NCBI RefSeq assembly: GCF_001563265.1
Contig: NZ_CP005084.1
Coordinates: forward strand, 306,001-370,000
DNA length: 64,000 nt
Direction: 5' to 3'
Source: Sphingobium sp. TKS
Lineage (GTDB): Bacteria > Pseudomonadota > Alphaproteobacteria > Sphingomonadales > Sphingomonadaceae
Part shown: piece by piece, positions 17,947 through 27,823 of the stretch
Layout: every line of letters begins with the position of its first letter
Numbering within the stretch: the stretch's first letter is position 1
The notes under the pieces: generated by a model
Told to the model about the DNA's origin: nothing
Seen by the model: only the letters and a program-made list of their open reading frames with translations
Database searches by the model: none
Program-made: the position numbers and the translations under genes

Positions 17947-18725
17947 CCGTCCATTTCATCGGCGCAGGCCCCGGCGCGCCCGACCTCATCACCCTGCGCG
18001 GGCGCGACCTGATCGCGAGCTGCCCTGTCTGCCTCTACGCCGGATCGCTGGTGCCCGCCGCCTTGCTCGATCACTGCCCGCCGGGTGCGCGGATCGTGAA
18101 CAGCGCGCCACTCACCCTGGACGAAATCATCGCCATCATGGCTGAGGCCGATGAAGTAGGGCAGGACATCGCCCGCCTCCATTCCGGCGACCTGTCGGTC
18201 TGGTCGGCCATGGGGGAGCAGCTCCGGCGCCTGAAAGCACTCGGCATCCCCACCAGCATCACGCCCGGCGTCCCGTCCTTCGCCGCCGCCGCCGCCGCGA
18301 TCGGTGCTGAGCTGACCCTGCCCGAACTCAGCCAATCCCTCATCCTCACCCGTACCCCCGGTCGCGCCAGCGCCATGCCGCCCGGCGAAAGCCTTGCCGC
18401 CTTCGGCGCGACCGGCGCCACGCTCGCCATCCACCTTTCGATCCACAATCTCGCTCAGGTGGTGAGCGACCTGATGCCTCTTTATGGCGCCGAATGCCCC
18501 GTGGCCGTGGTCTGGCGCGCAAGCTGGCCCGACCAGAGGATCGTCCACGCCACGCTCGCCACCATCGCGCAAGCCGCCGCCGATGGCCCCGAACGCACCG
18601 CCATCATTCTGGTCGGCCCGGTACTGGGTAACGGGGATTTCATCGAAAGCAGCCTCTACGCGCCCGGCTATGACCGCCGGTTCCGTCCGGCCAGCGCCGA
18701 TTCCGTCTTCATCGACAAGCCATGA
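17943..18725 (+). CDS. cobM: Precorrin-4 C11-methyltransferase
   Basis: Tetrapyrrole methylase, 260 aa. The N-terminus [43 protein letters not shown] and [19 protein letters not shown] are classical CobM/CbiF motifs. It converts precorrin-4 to precorrin-5. It is coupled by ATGA overlaps on both sides. Confidence 0.96.
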   Translation: MTVHFIGAGPGAPDLITLRGRDLIASCPVCLYAGSLVPAALLDHCPPGARIVNSAPLTLDEIIAIMAEADEVGQDIARLHSGDLSVWSAMGEQLRRLKALGIPTSITPGVPSFAAAAAAIGAELTLPELSQSLILTRTPGRASAMPPGESLAAFGATGATLAIHLSIHNLAQVVSDLMPLYGAECPVAVVWRASWPDQRIVHATLATIAQAAADGPERTAIILVGPVLGNGDFIESSLYAPGYDRRFRPASADSVFIDKP

Positions 18726-20029
18726 CGCCCGGCCTGCTCATAGCCGCACCTCGATCCGGATCGGGCAAGACGACCGTCACGCTCGGCCTGCTGCGCGCCT
18801 TCACTCGCATGGGGCTCAGGGTTCAGCCGTTCAAGTCCGGCCCCGACTATATCGACCCCGCCTTTCAGCAGGCCGCCGCCCGTTGCCCGTCCTTCAACCT
18901 CGATAGCTGGGCGATGTCCCGCACGCGGATCGCCGCCATCGCGGCCGGGCCGGATGCCGATCTTATCCTGGCGGAAGGCGTGATGGGCCTGTTCGACGGA
19001 GCGCCCGCCAGCGGAGAAGCCGGCACGGGCTCCAGCGCCGACATCGCCGCCCTGCTCGGCTGGCCGGTCGTTCTCGTCATGGACGTGTCGGGCCAGAGCC
19101 AGTCCGCCGCCGCCATCGCCAGCGGCTTCCGGAGCCTGCGTTCCGATATCGCCATGGCAGGCGTGATCCTCAACCATGTCGCCAGCGAGCGCCATGAAAG
19201 GCTGATCCGCGCAGCAATGGCGCAGGCAGGCATAGTCGCCCTCGGGGCCATCCCACGCTCCGCCGAACTCGGCTTGCCGGAACGGCATCTCGGACTGGTC
19301 CAGGCCAGCGAACAGACCGATCTCGACCGGATCATCGATCGCATGGCCGACATCGTCGCCGCTCATGTGGACCTGAACGCGATCCGCGAGGCTGCCTGTC
19401 CGGCGATACAAGACCGTCGCGCAGTCCGGTCGATGCCCCCCGGCCAACGCATCGCCATCGCCCAGGACGAGGCCTTTTCCTTCACCTACGCGCACCTCCT
19501 GTCGGACTGGCGAAGCGCGGGGGCGGAAATCCTGCCCTTTTCCCCTCTGGCCGACGAAGCGCCCGCCGCCGATGCCGACGCCATCTGGCTCCCCGGCGGC
19601 TATCCTGAACTGCACGCCGCCCGCATCGCCCATGCGCACCATTTCCTGTCCGGCCTGCGCCGCCATGCGCAAGACCGGCCCGTCCATGGCGAATGCGGCG
19701 GCTATATGGTCTTGGGCCAAGCGCTGATCGATGCACAGAGCCAGGCGCACGCCATGGCGGGCCTGCTCGGCCTGGTTACCAGCTTTGCGGAGCGGCGCCT
19801 GCATCTGGGCTATCGCCGGGCACGCCTGCTCGCGCCTATGGGCGGCATGCCCACCGATGCGATGCTGAACGGCCATGAATTTCACTATTCCACCATCGTC
19901 GAGCAGCCCGACAGCCCGCTGGCGCGCGTGACGGATGCGGAGGGTAACACCGTCGCATCCAGCGGATCGCATCGCGGCCTCGTTACGGGCAGTTTCTTCC
20001 ACCTCATCGCCCCCGCATCGGAAGCCTGA
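18722..20029 (+). CDS. cobB: Hydrogenobyrinic acid a,c-diamide synthase
   Basis: Glutamine-dependent amidotransferase, 435 aa. The N-terminal dethiobiotin-synthetase-like ATPase domain has P-loop [10 protein letters not shown] (residues 9-18) and [10 protein letters not shown]. The C-terminal class I glutaminase domain carries the nucleophile in [11 protein letters not shown] and ends with the SFFHLIAP region. It amidates the a and c side chains before cobalt insertion. cobQ, which finishes amidation, is not in the window. Confidence 0.96.
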   Translation: MTPGLLIAAPRSGSGKTTVTLGLLRAFTRMGLRVQPFKSGPDYIDPAFQQAAARCPSFNLDSWAMSRTRIAAIAAGPDADLILAEGVMGLFDGAPASGEAGTGSSADIAALLGWPVVLVMDVSGQSQSAAAIASGFRSLRSDIAMAGVILNHVASERHERLIRAAMAQAGIVALGAIPRSAELGLPERHLGLVQASEQTDLDRIIDRMADIVAAHVDLNAIREAACPAIQDRRAVRSMPPGQRIAIAQDEAFSFTYAHLLSDWRSAGAEILPFSPLADEAPAADADAIWLPGGYPELHAARIAHAHHFLSGLRRHAQDRPVHGECGGYMVLGQALIDAQSQAHAMAGLLGLVTSFAERRLHLGYRRARLLAPMGGMPTDAMLNGHEFHYSTIVEQPDSPLARVTDAEGNTVASSGSHRGLVTGSFFHLIAPASEA

Positions 20030-20030
20030 C

Positions 20031-20786
20031 ATGATCACCCTCCACCTCATCGGCATCGGCACGGGCAATCCCGACCATCTGACTTTCGCGGCGGTGAAGG
20101 CGATGAACGCGGCCGACCTCATCCTGCTGCCCCGCAAGGGCGAGGAGAAATCCGACCTCATCGACCTGCGCCGGACGATCTGTGCCGAATTGCTGACCAA
20201 TCCGGTCAGGATCGTGGAATTCGATATGCCCCGGCGCGCTGACCGACAGGATTATGTCGACGCCGTCCTCGACTGGCACGACGCTATCGCCGCGCTCTGG
20301 ATGGAGCAGATCGCCCGATACCTTCCCGACGGCGGCACGCTTGCGCTGCTGGTCTGGGGCGATCCATCGCTTTACGACAGCAGCCTTCGCATCGCCGCGC
20401 GCCTGCCGAACGTCAGGGTCCGCGTCACCCCCGGCATCACGAGCATCCAGGCGTTGACCGCCGCCCACGGCATCTGCCTCAACGATCTGGCAGAGCCCGT
20501 GCTGATCACCACCGGCCGCCGCCTTCGCGAACAGGGCTGGCCGGACGGTGCCGACAGCCTTGTCGTCATGCTGGACGGCGATTGCGCCTTCCAGACCTTG
20601 GCGGCCGAAGGCATCGACATATGGTGGGGCGCCTATCTGGGCATGCCGCAAGAGACGCTGGCACATGGCCCGCTGGCCATGACCGGACCAGATATCATCC
20701 AACGCCGCGCCATGCTCCGCAAGGAACAGGGCTGGATCATGGATATCTATCTTTTACGCAAGCGCGATCGAGCCCAACGGCCCTGA
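20031..20786 (+). CDS. cobF: Precorrin-6A synthase (deacetylating), C1-methyltransferase
   Basis: Tetrapyrrole methylase, 251 aa, specific to the aerobic route: it methylates C1 and releases acetate from precorrin-5. Motifs are LHLIGIGTGNPDHLTF, VWGDPSLYDSS and TPGITSIQALTAAHGI. ATG lies one base after the cobB stop (TGACATG). It is the last gene of the operon; no clear terminator follows before the convergent small gene at 20792. Confidence 0.95.
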   Translation: MITLHLIGIGTGNPDHLTFAAVKAMNAADLILLPRKGEEKSDLIDLRRTICAELLTNPVRIVEFDMPRRADRQDYVDAVLDWHDAIAALWMEQIARYLPDGGTLALLVWGDPSLYDSSLRIAARLPNVRVRVTPGITSIQALTAAHGICLNDLAEPVLITTGRRLREQGWPDGADSLVVMLDGDCAFQTLAAEGIDIWWGAYLGMPQETLAHGPLAMTGPDIIQRRAMLRKEQGWIMDIYLLRKRDRAQRP

Positions 20787-20791
20787 AGCCA

Positions 20792-20995
20792 TCAAGCGAC
20801 GTTGGGCATCAATTCGATGATGGGCCTGCTGGCTACCTGGCGCACGCCGTCGACCGCCATTTCGGCCCGGCGGCGAAATTCAGCGGCCATGGCCTGATGC
20901 ATCATGCGCGCCGAGGCATCGGCGGTCGTCGCCGCCAGTTGTTCATGCATCCTTGCCCGGTCAAGACACTCTTCTGATGTAAGAGCATTCGTCAT
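20792..20995 (-). CDS. Small hypothetical protein, 67 aa
   Basis: The frame is open further upstream, but the natural start is ATG 20995 (MTNALTSEECLDRARMHEQL). The product is a soluble, mostly helical, charged protein with REMA-like repeats of Ala/Met (SARMMHQAMAAEFRRRAEMA). Short proteins of this look are frequent in sphingomonads with no assigned function (recollection, not searched). It lies between convergent cobF and downstream of the spoVR gene on the same strand, about 170 bases away. Confidence 0.55.
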   Translation of the reverse strand: MTNALTSEECLDRARMHEQLAATTADASARMMHQAMAAEFRRRAEMAVDGVRQVASRPIIELMPNVA

Positions 20996-21161
20996 GAATC
21001 GAACTCCTGCCTGTCGCGGGGGCTCATCCTCTCCATCGCCTTGGCAGAGCGACAGATCAAACTTCGCCCACGAAAAACCGGCGGTCAACTTAGCCGTTCC
21101 TAACACGGATTGGAAACGGAATCTTGCCTGCGCCCAGCACCCGTCCGCCCCGCGCACCGGC

Positions 21162-22703
21162 TTAGCGCAACCACCCTGCGGTGGGCTGCGCGCTGTGGCT
21201 CTTCAACGCCTTGCGCGTTTCGGAGTCGACCTCCGTCAACAGCACTTCGTAACCCCAGAGATTTGCGAGGTTTTGCAAGACCATGGCAGCATCGCCCGCG
21301 TCCAGTTGCACGCCATCCAGCACCGCATGCTCCACGATCAGCTTGCGGTCGCCGGCCAGGTCGACATCGACCACCTGGATGTCCGGTTCCTGCCGCCCGA
21401 TTTCATATTCCCGCGCCAAAGAGCGCCGAATCCGCCGATAACCGCGCTCATCATGAATGGCGTCGACCCGTAACTCCGACTCGCCCTGCCGGTCGAGAAT
21501 CTTGAACAGCCGCCATTGCCGGATCAGATGGGGGCTCAGAAATTGCGAAACGAAGCTTTCATCGCGATAATTGGCCCAGATATCCTTCAATACCTCCATC
21601 GCGTCGCCCGATCCGGCGATTTCCGGGAACCATTGCCGGTCCTCCTCCGTCGGCTCGCGGCAGATGCGCTCAATGTCCGACATGATGCCGAAACCCAGCG
21701 CATAAGGATTGAATCCACCAAAATGTCCTGAATCATAAGTAGGTTGATAGACGACATTGGTATGGGATTGCAGGAATTCCATGAATGAACCGTCGGTGAT
21801 CCAACCCCGTTCATGCAGTGTCGTCATGATACGATAATGGGTATAGGTGGCGCATCCCTCATTCATCGCCTTGGTCTGGCGCTGAGGGTAGAAATATTGC
21901 GCGATCAGCCGCACGATCCGCAATATTTCCCGCTGCCAGCTTTCCAGCCGGGGGCCGGTCTTTTCAAGGAAATAGAGGATATTCTCCTGCGGCAGCCCAA
22001 GGGCTGCGCGCCTTGCGTCGCTGGGGATCGCGTCGGCCTTGGCTCCTGTGGGCACCGTGCGCCACAGATCGTCATAAATCCGGTCGCGATAGGCCTGACG
22101 CTCCGCTTCCCGCGCTGCCTCGGCCTTGAGGTCTCTCGGCCGGACGCGAGGATAGCGGTGCACGCCTTGGTTCATCAGCGCATGGGCGGCATCCAGCACC
22201 CGCTCGACCGGCAACTGGCCATAGCGCTCCTCGCATTGCGCGATATAGCGCTTGGCGAACTCCAGATAGTCGAGAATCCCTTCCGCATCGGTCCATTGCT
22301 TGAAGACATAATTATTCTTGAAGAAATGATTATGCCCGAAGGCGGCATGCGCGATGACCAAAGTCTGCATGGTCGCGCTGTTTTCCTGCATCAGATAGTT
22401 GATGCAGGGATCGGAGTTGATGACCAGTTCATAGGCCAAGCCCCGCAGCCCCTTGCGGTACATCATTTCATTGGTCACGAACTGCTTGCCGAAGGACCAA
22501 TGCTTGTAAAAAAGCGGCATGCCTATGGAGGAATAGGCGTCCAGCATCTGTTCCGCGCTGATGATTTCTATCTGGTTGGGATAGATATCCAGCTTCATAT
22601 CCTTGAGCGCGATCGGCTCGATCGTATCATGGATGCGGTTGATGAGCGAAAAGTCCCAATCGCTCCCCGTGAACAGCGGGGCCGGTGCCAAAGCGCCCGT
22701 CAT
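21162..22703 (-). CDS. SpoVR family protein (YcgB-like)
   Basis: A 513-aa member of the SpoVR/YcgB family: FSLINRIHDTIEPIALKDMKLDIYPNQIE, then SIGMPLFYKHWSFGKQF and HAAFGHNHFFKNNY. The molecular role is unknown. In many proteobacteria it is co-transcribed with the PrkA/YeaG kinase and YeaH and is induced by starvation or stress. Here it is the last of that trio, starting 13 bases after the yeaH stop. Confidence 0.93.
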   Translation of the reverse strand: MTGALAPAPLFTGSDWDFSLINRIHDTIEPIALKDMKLDIYPNQIEIISAEQMLDAYSSIGMPLFYKHWSFGKQFVTNEMMYRKGLRGLAYELVINSDPCINYLMQENSATMQTLVIAHAAFGHNHFFKNNYVFKQWTDAEGILDYLEFAKRYIAQCEERYGQLPVERVLDAAHALMNQGVHRYPRVRPRDLKAEAAREAERQAYRDRIYDDLWRTVPTGAKADAIPSDARRAALGLPQENILYFLEKTGPRLESWQREILRIVRLIAQYFYPQRQTKAMNEGCATYTHYRIMTTLHERGWITDGSFMEFLQSHTNVVYQPTYDSGHFGGFNPYALGFGIMSDIERICREPTEEDRQWFPEIAGSGDAMEVLKDIWANYRDESFVSQFLSPHLIRQWRLFKILDRQGESELRVDAIHDERGYRRIRRSLAREYEIGRQEPDIQVVDVDLAGDRKLIVEHAVLDGVQLDAGDAAMVLQNLANLWGYEVLLTEVDSETRKALKSHSAQPTAGWLR

Positions 22704-22716
22704 GCCAACTCCACCA

Positions 22717-24024
22717 TCATGAACTCCGCTCCGCCACGCCCTTGCGCTGGAACAATTCGCGGAAAACGGGATAGATTTCGCGCCGGTGATGCACCTTGCG
22801 CATCACGAAATTGCGGTGGGCCTCGCTGACCGGCGCATAGGCCTGCCACAGCCCCGTCGCCGTGCCGACCGTCTCTATATCCGCGAATTCCTCGCGCCCG
22901 ACCTCCAGATAGGCGAAATATTGGCTGAAGGGCAGGATTTCCTGCTGCATCAGGCTGACCACCCGGCCATTGTCGGATTGCATGGTGTCGCCGTCCGACG
23001 CCTGCGCCACATAGATGTTCCAATCGTCCGGCCGGAAACGTTCCTGCACCACCTCGATCAGCTTTTCCAGCGCGCTCGATACCAAAGTCCCGCCCGTCAC
23101 CGTGCTGTAGAAGAAGGTCTGCTCGTCCACTTCCGCCGCCCGGTCGGTATGGTGGATGAACACCACCTCGACATGCTCGTAGCAGCGCGTCAGGAACAGA
23201 TGCAGCAGCGCGAAGAAGCGCTTTGCCAGATCCTTCATATGCTCCGTCATGGAGCCGGATACATCCATCAAGCAGAACATCACCGCCTGGGCCACGGGCT
23301 TGGGCACCGTTTCGAACCGGCGGTAGCGCAGGTCGACGGGATCGATATAGGCGATCAGGTTGCGCCGCCGGATGATCGTCGAGCGCTCCTCCCGCAAGGC
23401 CTCCAGCCGCACGGCGTCGTCGGGCAAGGCGGGATCGCGTGCCTCGATCAGCGCAATCTCTTCCTCGATCCGCGCAAGATCGGCGCCCTTGGGACGACGC
23501 AGCGCCAGCCGCCGCGACATCGCCTTCTGCATGGTGCGCGGCACGGACAGGTTGGACGGATTGCCGGCCGTCGAATAGCCAGCGCGCCGAATTCCGTCGA
23601 CCGCCCCGCCGATCAGCCGCCGCTTGGCCAGGTCCGGCAGCTCCAGATCGTCCAGGAACAGGTCCAGAAATTCTTCCCGGCTGAGAGCGAACTGGAAATC
23701 GTCATTCCCCTCGCCCTGCCCGGCTTTCGATCCCGCACCCGCGCCGCCATCGGGCCGCTTGATCCGGTCGCCTTCCATATAGTCGTGATTGCCGGGGAAC
23801 ACCCGTTCGCGATTGCCGCCCTGCGCGGCGCGATGCAGCGTCGGTTCGTGGATGACGTCGCGCTGGATCGAAATCTGGCCTTCCTTGTCCAGATCCTTGA
23901 TGCTGCGATCCTTCAGACTATCGCGCACCGCCTGCTGCACATAGGCTCTTGCCCTCCGCAGGAAGCGTTGCCTGTTGACCAGGCTCTTGCCTCCTGGATT
24001 CAGCCGTCTGTCGACTATGTGCAT
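22717..24024 (-). CDS. YeaH/YhbH family (DUF444) protein
   Basis: A 435-aa protein of the DUF444 family. The N-terminus IVDRRLNPGGKSLVNRQRFLRRAR and the von Willebrand A-like core CLMDVSGSMTEHMKDLAKRFF (MIDAS DxSxS motif) are diagnostic. It is a probable partner or effector of the YeaG kinase. Middle gene of the prkA-yeaH-spoVR operon, 20 bases behind prkA. Confidence 0.94.
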   Translation of the reverse strand: MHIVDRRLNPGGKSLVNRQRFLRRARAYVQQAVRDSLKDRSIKDLDKEGQISIQRDVIHEPTLHRAAQGGNRERVFPGNHDYMEGDRIKRPDGGAGAGSKAGQGEGNDDFQFALSREEFLDLFLDDLELPDLAKRRLIGGAVDGIRRAGYSTAGNPSNLSVPRTMQKAMSRRLALRRPKGADLARIEEEIALIEARDPALPDDAVRLEALREERSTIIRRRNLIAYIDPVDLRYRRFETVPKPVAQAVMFCLMDVSGSMTEHMKDLAKRFFALLHLFLTRCYEHVEVVFIHHTDRAAEVDEQTFFYSTVTGGTLVSSALEKLIEVVQERFRPDDWNIYVAQASDGDTMQSDNGRVVSLMQQEILPFSQYFAYLEVGREEFADIETVGTATGLWQAYAPVSEAHRNFVMRKVHHRREIYPVFRELFQRKGVAERSS

Positions 24025-24044
24025 GGTGGCTTATGCGCCCTCCA

Positions 24045-25988
24045 TCAACCGGCCTGTTTCACGCGGATATACCATTCGACAAGCCGCCGGACCTGCCGCT
24101 CAGTATAGCCTCTTTCGATCATCCGCGCGACGAATTCGTCATGCTTGCTCGCGGTGTCGCCATCCTTCTTCGACCCGAAGCTGATGACCGGCAACAAATC
24201 CTCGACCTGGCTGAACATCCGCTTTTCTATGACTTCGCGGATCTTCTCGTAAGAAGTCCAGGACGGATTGCGCCCGTCATTACTCGCCCGCATGCGCAGC
24301 GCGAATTTCACGACCTCGTTGCGGAAATCCTTGGGATTGGCGATGCCTGCGGGCTTCTCGGTCTTGGAGAGTTCCTGGTTGATGATTTCCCGGTCCAGCA
24401 ACTGCCCGGTGTCGGGATCCTTGAAGTCCAGATCCTCGATCCACGCGTCGGCATAGGCGACATAGCGGTCGAACAGATTCTGCCCATAATCATGGTAGGA
24501 TTCAAGATAGGCCTTCTGAATCTCATTGCCGATGAACTCGGCGTAGCGCGGCGCCAGCTCGCCCTTGATGAACTCCAGATAGCGCGCCTCGACCTCGGCC
24601 GGGAACTGCTCCTGCCGCACCATGCCTTCCAGCACATACATGAGGTGCACCGGGTCGGCCGCGATCTCGATCGTGTCATGGTTGAACGTGGCGGAAAGCG
24701 CCTTGAAGGCGAAGCGGGTCGAAATGCCTGACATCCCCTCATCCACGCCCGCGGCATCGCGATATTCCTGCAAGCTCTTGGCCCTGGGGTCGATCTCCCG
24801 CAGCATTTCACCGTCATAGACGCGCATCTTGGAATAGAGATTGCTGTTCTCATGTTCGCGCAGCCGGGTCAGCACCGAAAAGCGCGCCAACATGTCCAAA
24901 GTCCCCGGCGCGCAGGGCGCCTTGCTGAGATCGGATTCCCTCAGCAATTTCTCGTAAACATGCCGTTCTTCAGTGGACTGCAGACTATAAGGCACCTTGA
25001 TGACATAGATGCGGTCGATAAAGGCTTCATTATTCTTGTTATTCTTGAAATTCGCCCATTCCGATTCATTGGAGTGGGCCATGATGATGCCGTTATAGGG
25101 AATGGCGCCGATATTCTCCGTGCCGATATAATTGCCCTCCTGCGTCGCGGTCAGCAACGGGTGGAGCATCTTGATCGGCGCCTTGAACATCTCGACGAAT
25201 TCCAGCATCCCCTGGTTCGCCCGGTTGAGGCCACCCGAATAGCTGTAGGCATCGGGATCGTTCTGAGAGAGCATCTCCAGCTTGCGGATGTCGACCTTGC
25301 CGACCAGCGAGCTAATGTCCTGGTTGTTCTCGTCACCCGGCTCGGTCTTGGCAATGGCGACCTGCCGCATGCGCGATGGCATCATCTTGACGACCTTGAA
25401 CTGCGAGATGTCGCCGCCAAACTCGTCCAGCCGCTTACGGCACCAGGGGCTGATCATGCCGGTCAGCCGCCGCCGGGGGATGGCGTAATTTTCCTCGATG
25501 AAATCGCCATGCTGCTCGGCATCGAACAGCGCGAGCGGGCTTTCGAAGATCGGGCTGATCTCGTCCCCCGCCTTCAGCACATAGATGGGATGAACCTCCA
25601 TCAGCGCCTTCAGCCGTTCCGCCAGCGACGACTTGCCGCCGCCGACCGGACCCAGCAGGTAGAGTATCTGCTTGCGCTCCTCCAATCCCTGACTGGCATG
25701 GCGCAGGAAACTGACGATATGTTCGATCGTCCCTTCCATGCCATAGAAATTGGTGAAGCTCTTATAGCGTCGGATCGTCCGGTTCATGAAGATCCGGCCC
25801 AGCCGCTGATCGCGCGAGGTGTCGATGATCTCCGGCTCACCGATCGCCGCCAGCAATCGCTCCGGCGCTGATGCATGCATCAATGGATCGTTGCGACACC
25901 CCAGCAGATAATCTTCGACGGACATTTCGGCCTGACGCCGATCATCGAACTTCCGCGTAAAGCTGGAAAACAGCTCATTTTTTGTCAC
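24045..25988 (-). CDS. PrkA/YeaG-type serine protein kinase (AAA)
   Basis: A 647-aa PrkA family protein with an AAA-type ATPase domain and a C-terminal kinase-like domain. The Walker A motif LLGPVGGGKSSL is at about residues 111-122. NEMEGTIEH-like and RLNEFGGDIS-type segments follow the family pattern. GTG start at 25988 is chosen because GGGAG sits 6 bases upstream. In E. coli YeaG acts in nitrogen-starvation and low-shift responses; the same trio order here suggests a stress role. The AT-rich region upstream should hold its promoter. Confidence 0.93.
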   Translation of the reverse strand: MTKNELFSSFTRKFDDRRQAEMSVEDYLLGCRNDPLMHASAPERLLAAIGEPEIIDTSRDQRLGRIFMNRTIRRYKSFTNFYGMEGTIEHIVSFLRHASQGLEERKQILYLLGPVGGGKSSLAERLKALMEVHPIYVLKAGDEISPIFESPLALFDAEQHGDFIEENYAIPRRRLTGMISPWCRKRLDEFGGDISQFKVVKMMPSRMRQVAIAKTEPGDENNQDISSLVGKVDIRKLEMLSQNDPDAYSYSGGLNRANQGMLEFVEMFKAPIKMLHPLLTATQEGNYIGTENIGAIPYNGIIMAHSNESEWANFKNNKNNEAFIDRIYVIKVPYSLQSTEERHVYEKLLRESDLSKAPCAPGTLDMLARFSVLTRLREHENSNLYSKMRVYDGEMLREIDPRAKSLQEYRDAAGVDEGMSGISTRFAFKALSATFNHDTIEIAADPVHLMYVLEGMVRQEQFPAEVEARYLEFIKGELAPRYAEFIGNEIQKAYLESYHDYGQNLFDRYVAYADAWIEDLDFKDPDTGQLLDREIINQELSKTEKPAGIANPKDFRNEVVKFALRMRASNDGRNPSWTSYEKIREVIEKRMFSQVEDLLPVISFGSKKDGDTASKHDEFVARMIERGYTERQVRRLVEWYIRVKQAG

Positions 25989-26369
25989 TGGCGACTCCCG
26001 CTAAAGTAGCCATGGAATGTATATAGACCCATATGGTCCGTAAAAACAGTGTAATAGAAGGATGATAGAGTAAAAAATTCAAATCTGTCCGAAAGTTAAT
26101 CTGCATAGTTCTATAAAAAAGAACGCACGATGCTCGTCCGGCGACGCGAAAGCATTTCCGGCATTTGCACGACGGTCATCCTGCGACCGGCAAGACCTTA
26201 CCGCGCCGCCGTCATGCAGCATCTTCAAATCGGCGCGACGTTCCCCCGCCGCGATCTAATGCATAGTGTCACCTGAGGCCTTGAGAGGGAAGAGGGTAAT
26301 GGAGATAATCTCGGCAAGGCTGCATTGGTTCCATTGCGCTCTCCCGCCCTGAGTCCGGGTCGATCGGTC
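25989..26369. other. Intergenic region upstream of prkA
   Basis: No gene seen. The first 130 bases are markedly AT-rich for this genome and probably contain the prkA promoter (reading leftwards). A GTTCT-N7-AGAAC inverted repeat lies at about 26108-26125. The remainder is unremarkable. Confidence 0.6.
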
Positions 26370-26453
26370 AGAGTCTGTTTGGAAACGCGCGGAAGAGCGC
26401 ATTTTAGCGCCGGTGCGGCTATGCGTCCAAAGGCGCATTTCCAAACAGACTCT
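26370..26453. repeat. 16-bp perfect inverted repeat at the end of the histidine kinase gene
   Basis: AGAGTCTGTTTGGAAA (26370-26385) and its exact reverse complement (26438-26453) enclose 52 GC-rich bases with further GCGC pairs. The right arm reaches the kinase stop codon. It could serve as a terminator structure or be a small mobile palindromic unit. The motif GCGCATTT-CAAA-AG-CT also occurs once before kynA (54155-54173). Confidence 0.7.
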
Positions 26454-27823
26454 CAGGCCTTCATATCGATCTTAGCCACCAGCCCCCCATCCGGCGCATT
26501 GGCCAACCGCACGGACGCCTCGAAACTCAGCGCTAGCGACCGCGCTATGGTGAGGCCGATTCCCGTCCCCGGCCGGCCGCCCGGCTGACCGGCCGTTCCA
26601 CGGGTGAAGGGCTCGAACATCTGATCCAGTTGATCGGGCGCTATGCCCGGCCCATGGTCGCGCACCTCGATCAGCACGCGCCCCGCCTGCCGTGCGCAAC
26701 TGATGTCCGCGCTGCCGCCATATTTGACCGCATTGTTCACCAGATTGCTGATGCAGCGCGTGAGCGCATTCGGCTTGACCCGCACGGTCCCGCCACAGCC
26801 CGCCAGGAAACGGACCGGCGATCCCAGATCCTGCGCGTCCTCCGCCATGCTGGTGAGCAGCGAATCGATGTCGATCACCGACCAGTCCTCCTGCGCTTCC
26901 GTGCTCGCCGCCAAGTCCAGCCCCTCGCGCACCAGCGTCATCATCGCCTGATGATCCTGCAACAGCCGCGCCCGCAATTCCTCATTCTCGACCAGTTCCA
27001 ACCGCAGGCGCAGGCGGGTGAGCGGCGTCTGAAGGTCATGGCTGATCGCGGCAAGCAATTGCGTCCGCTCGGCAAAGCCCGCCCGCACCCGGCGCTGCAT
27101 CAGGTTGAAGGTGGATAGCGCCGCCCGCACCTCTTCCGGCCCGCGTTCGGGAATTTCCTCCGGGTCGATCGATACGGAGAAGGCCTCGGCCGCCCGTTCC
27201 AGCCGGCGCAGCGGCTTGGCGACGAAGCGCGCGACGACGATCGCCAGGCCCGCCGAAGAGAGCAAGATCAGCAGCAGATAGACCGGCTTGGCGAGATTGC
27301 TGGGCGGCTTGACCAGGCGCGGCAGATAGAGCGCGAGCGACCGCCGCTCGCCCGTGCTATCGGTAAAGCGGACGACCCAGCAATCGGGACGGGGCGCGCC
27401 GATCAGTCCGGCCGCACGGTTGTTCGGATCAGCCTTGCTCGCAGGGAAGCAAAGCCCCGCAGGCACCTGCCCCGCCTCCGGGTTGGAATGCGGCCCGAAA
27501 CGCGCCTCCAGCGCGTGCGCCAAGGCCGGGTCCGGATCGGTCAGGGCGATTCCACTTGGCGCCGTTCTGGCGCCCATGATCTGCTGGTCGCTCAGCATCG
27601 CCTCGATCCGGACGGGATCGTGGCTGAGGCGCTGCGCGATGTCGACGGCGCTCGCCACCACGCGCTGCAGGCGCCAGCGTTCGAAATCGAGATGCCGGGC
27701 CTGCTCCGCGACCAGCAGCGCCAGGATAGCGGCGGTCATCATGCCGACCGTCAGCAACAGGAAGATCTGCCCCACCAGCGACCGGAAGAAATTGCGCGCC
27801 CGCGCCACGACCGGAACCATCAT
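26453..27823 (-). CDS. Sensor histidine kinase
   Basis: A 456-aa membrane kinase. A first transmembrane helix is at about residues 18-40, a periplasmic domain with two Cys (LCFPASK, DCWVVRF), and a second helix at about 180-200. HAMP linker follows, then HisKA with the phospho-acceptor His262 in AAISHDLQTPLTRLR and HATPase (ISNLVNNAVKYGG, DHGPGIAPDQ, GTGIGLTIAR). Its ATG overlaps the response regulator stop. It probably controls the divergent efflux operon. Confidence 0.93.
   Translation of the reverse strand: MMVPVVARARNFFRSLVGQIFLLLTVGMMTAAILALLVAEQARHLDFERWRLQRVVASAVDIAQRLSHDPVRIEAMLSDQQIMGARTAPSGIALTDPDPALAHALEARFGPHSNPEAGQVPAGLCFPASKADPNNRAAGLIGAPRPDCWVVRFTDSTGERRSLALYLPRLVKPPSNLAKPVYLLLILLSSAGLAIVVARFVAKPLRRLERAAEAFSVSIDPEEIPERGPEEVRAALSTFNLMQRRVRAGFAERTQLLAAISHDLQTPLTRLRLRLELVENEELRARLLQDHQAMMTLVREGLDLAASTEAQEDWSVIDIDSLLTSMAEDAQDLGSPVRFLAGCGGTVRVKPNALTRCISNLVNNAVKYGGSADISCARQAGRVLIEVRDHGPGIAPDQLDQMFEPFTRGTAGQPGGRPGTGIGLTIARSLALSFEASVRLANAPDGGLVAKIDMKA

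Noticed and set aside
22786..24108. Plus-strand open frame of 440 codons antisense to yeaH
   Set aside because: The DUF444 protein on the minus strand has full family motifs; the plus frame shows only low-complexity His/Arg/Asp composition.
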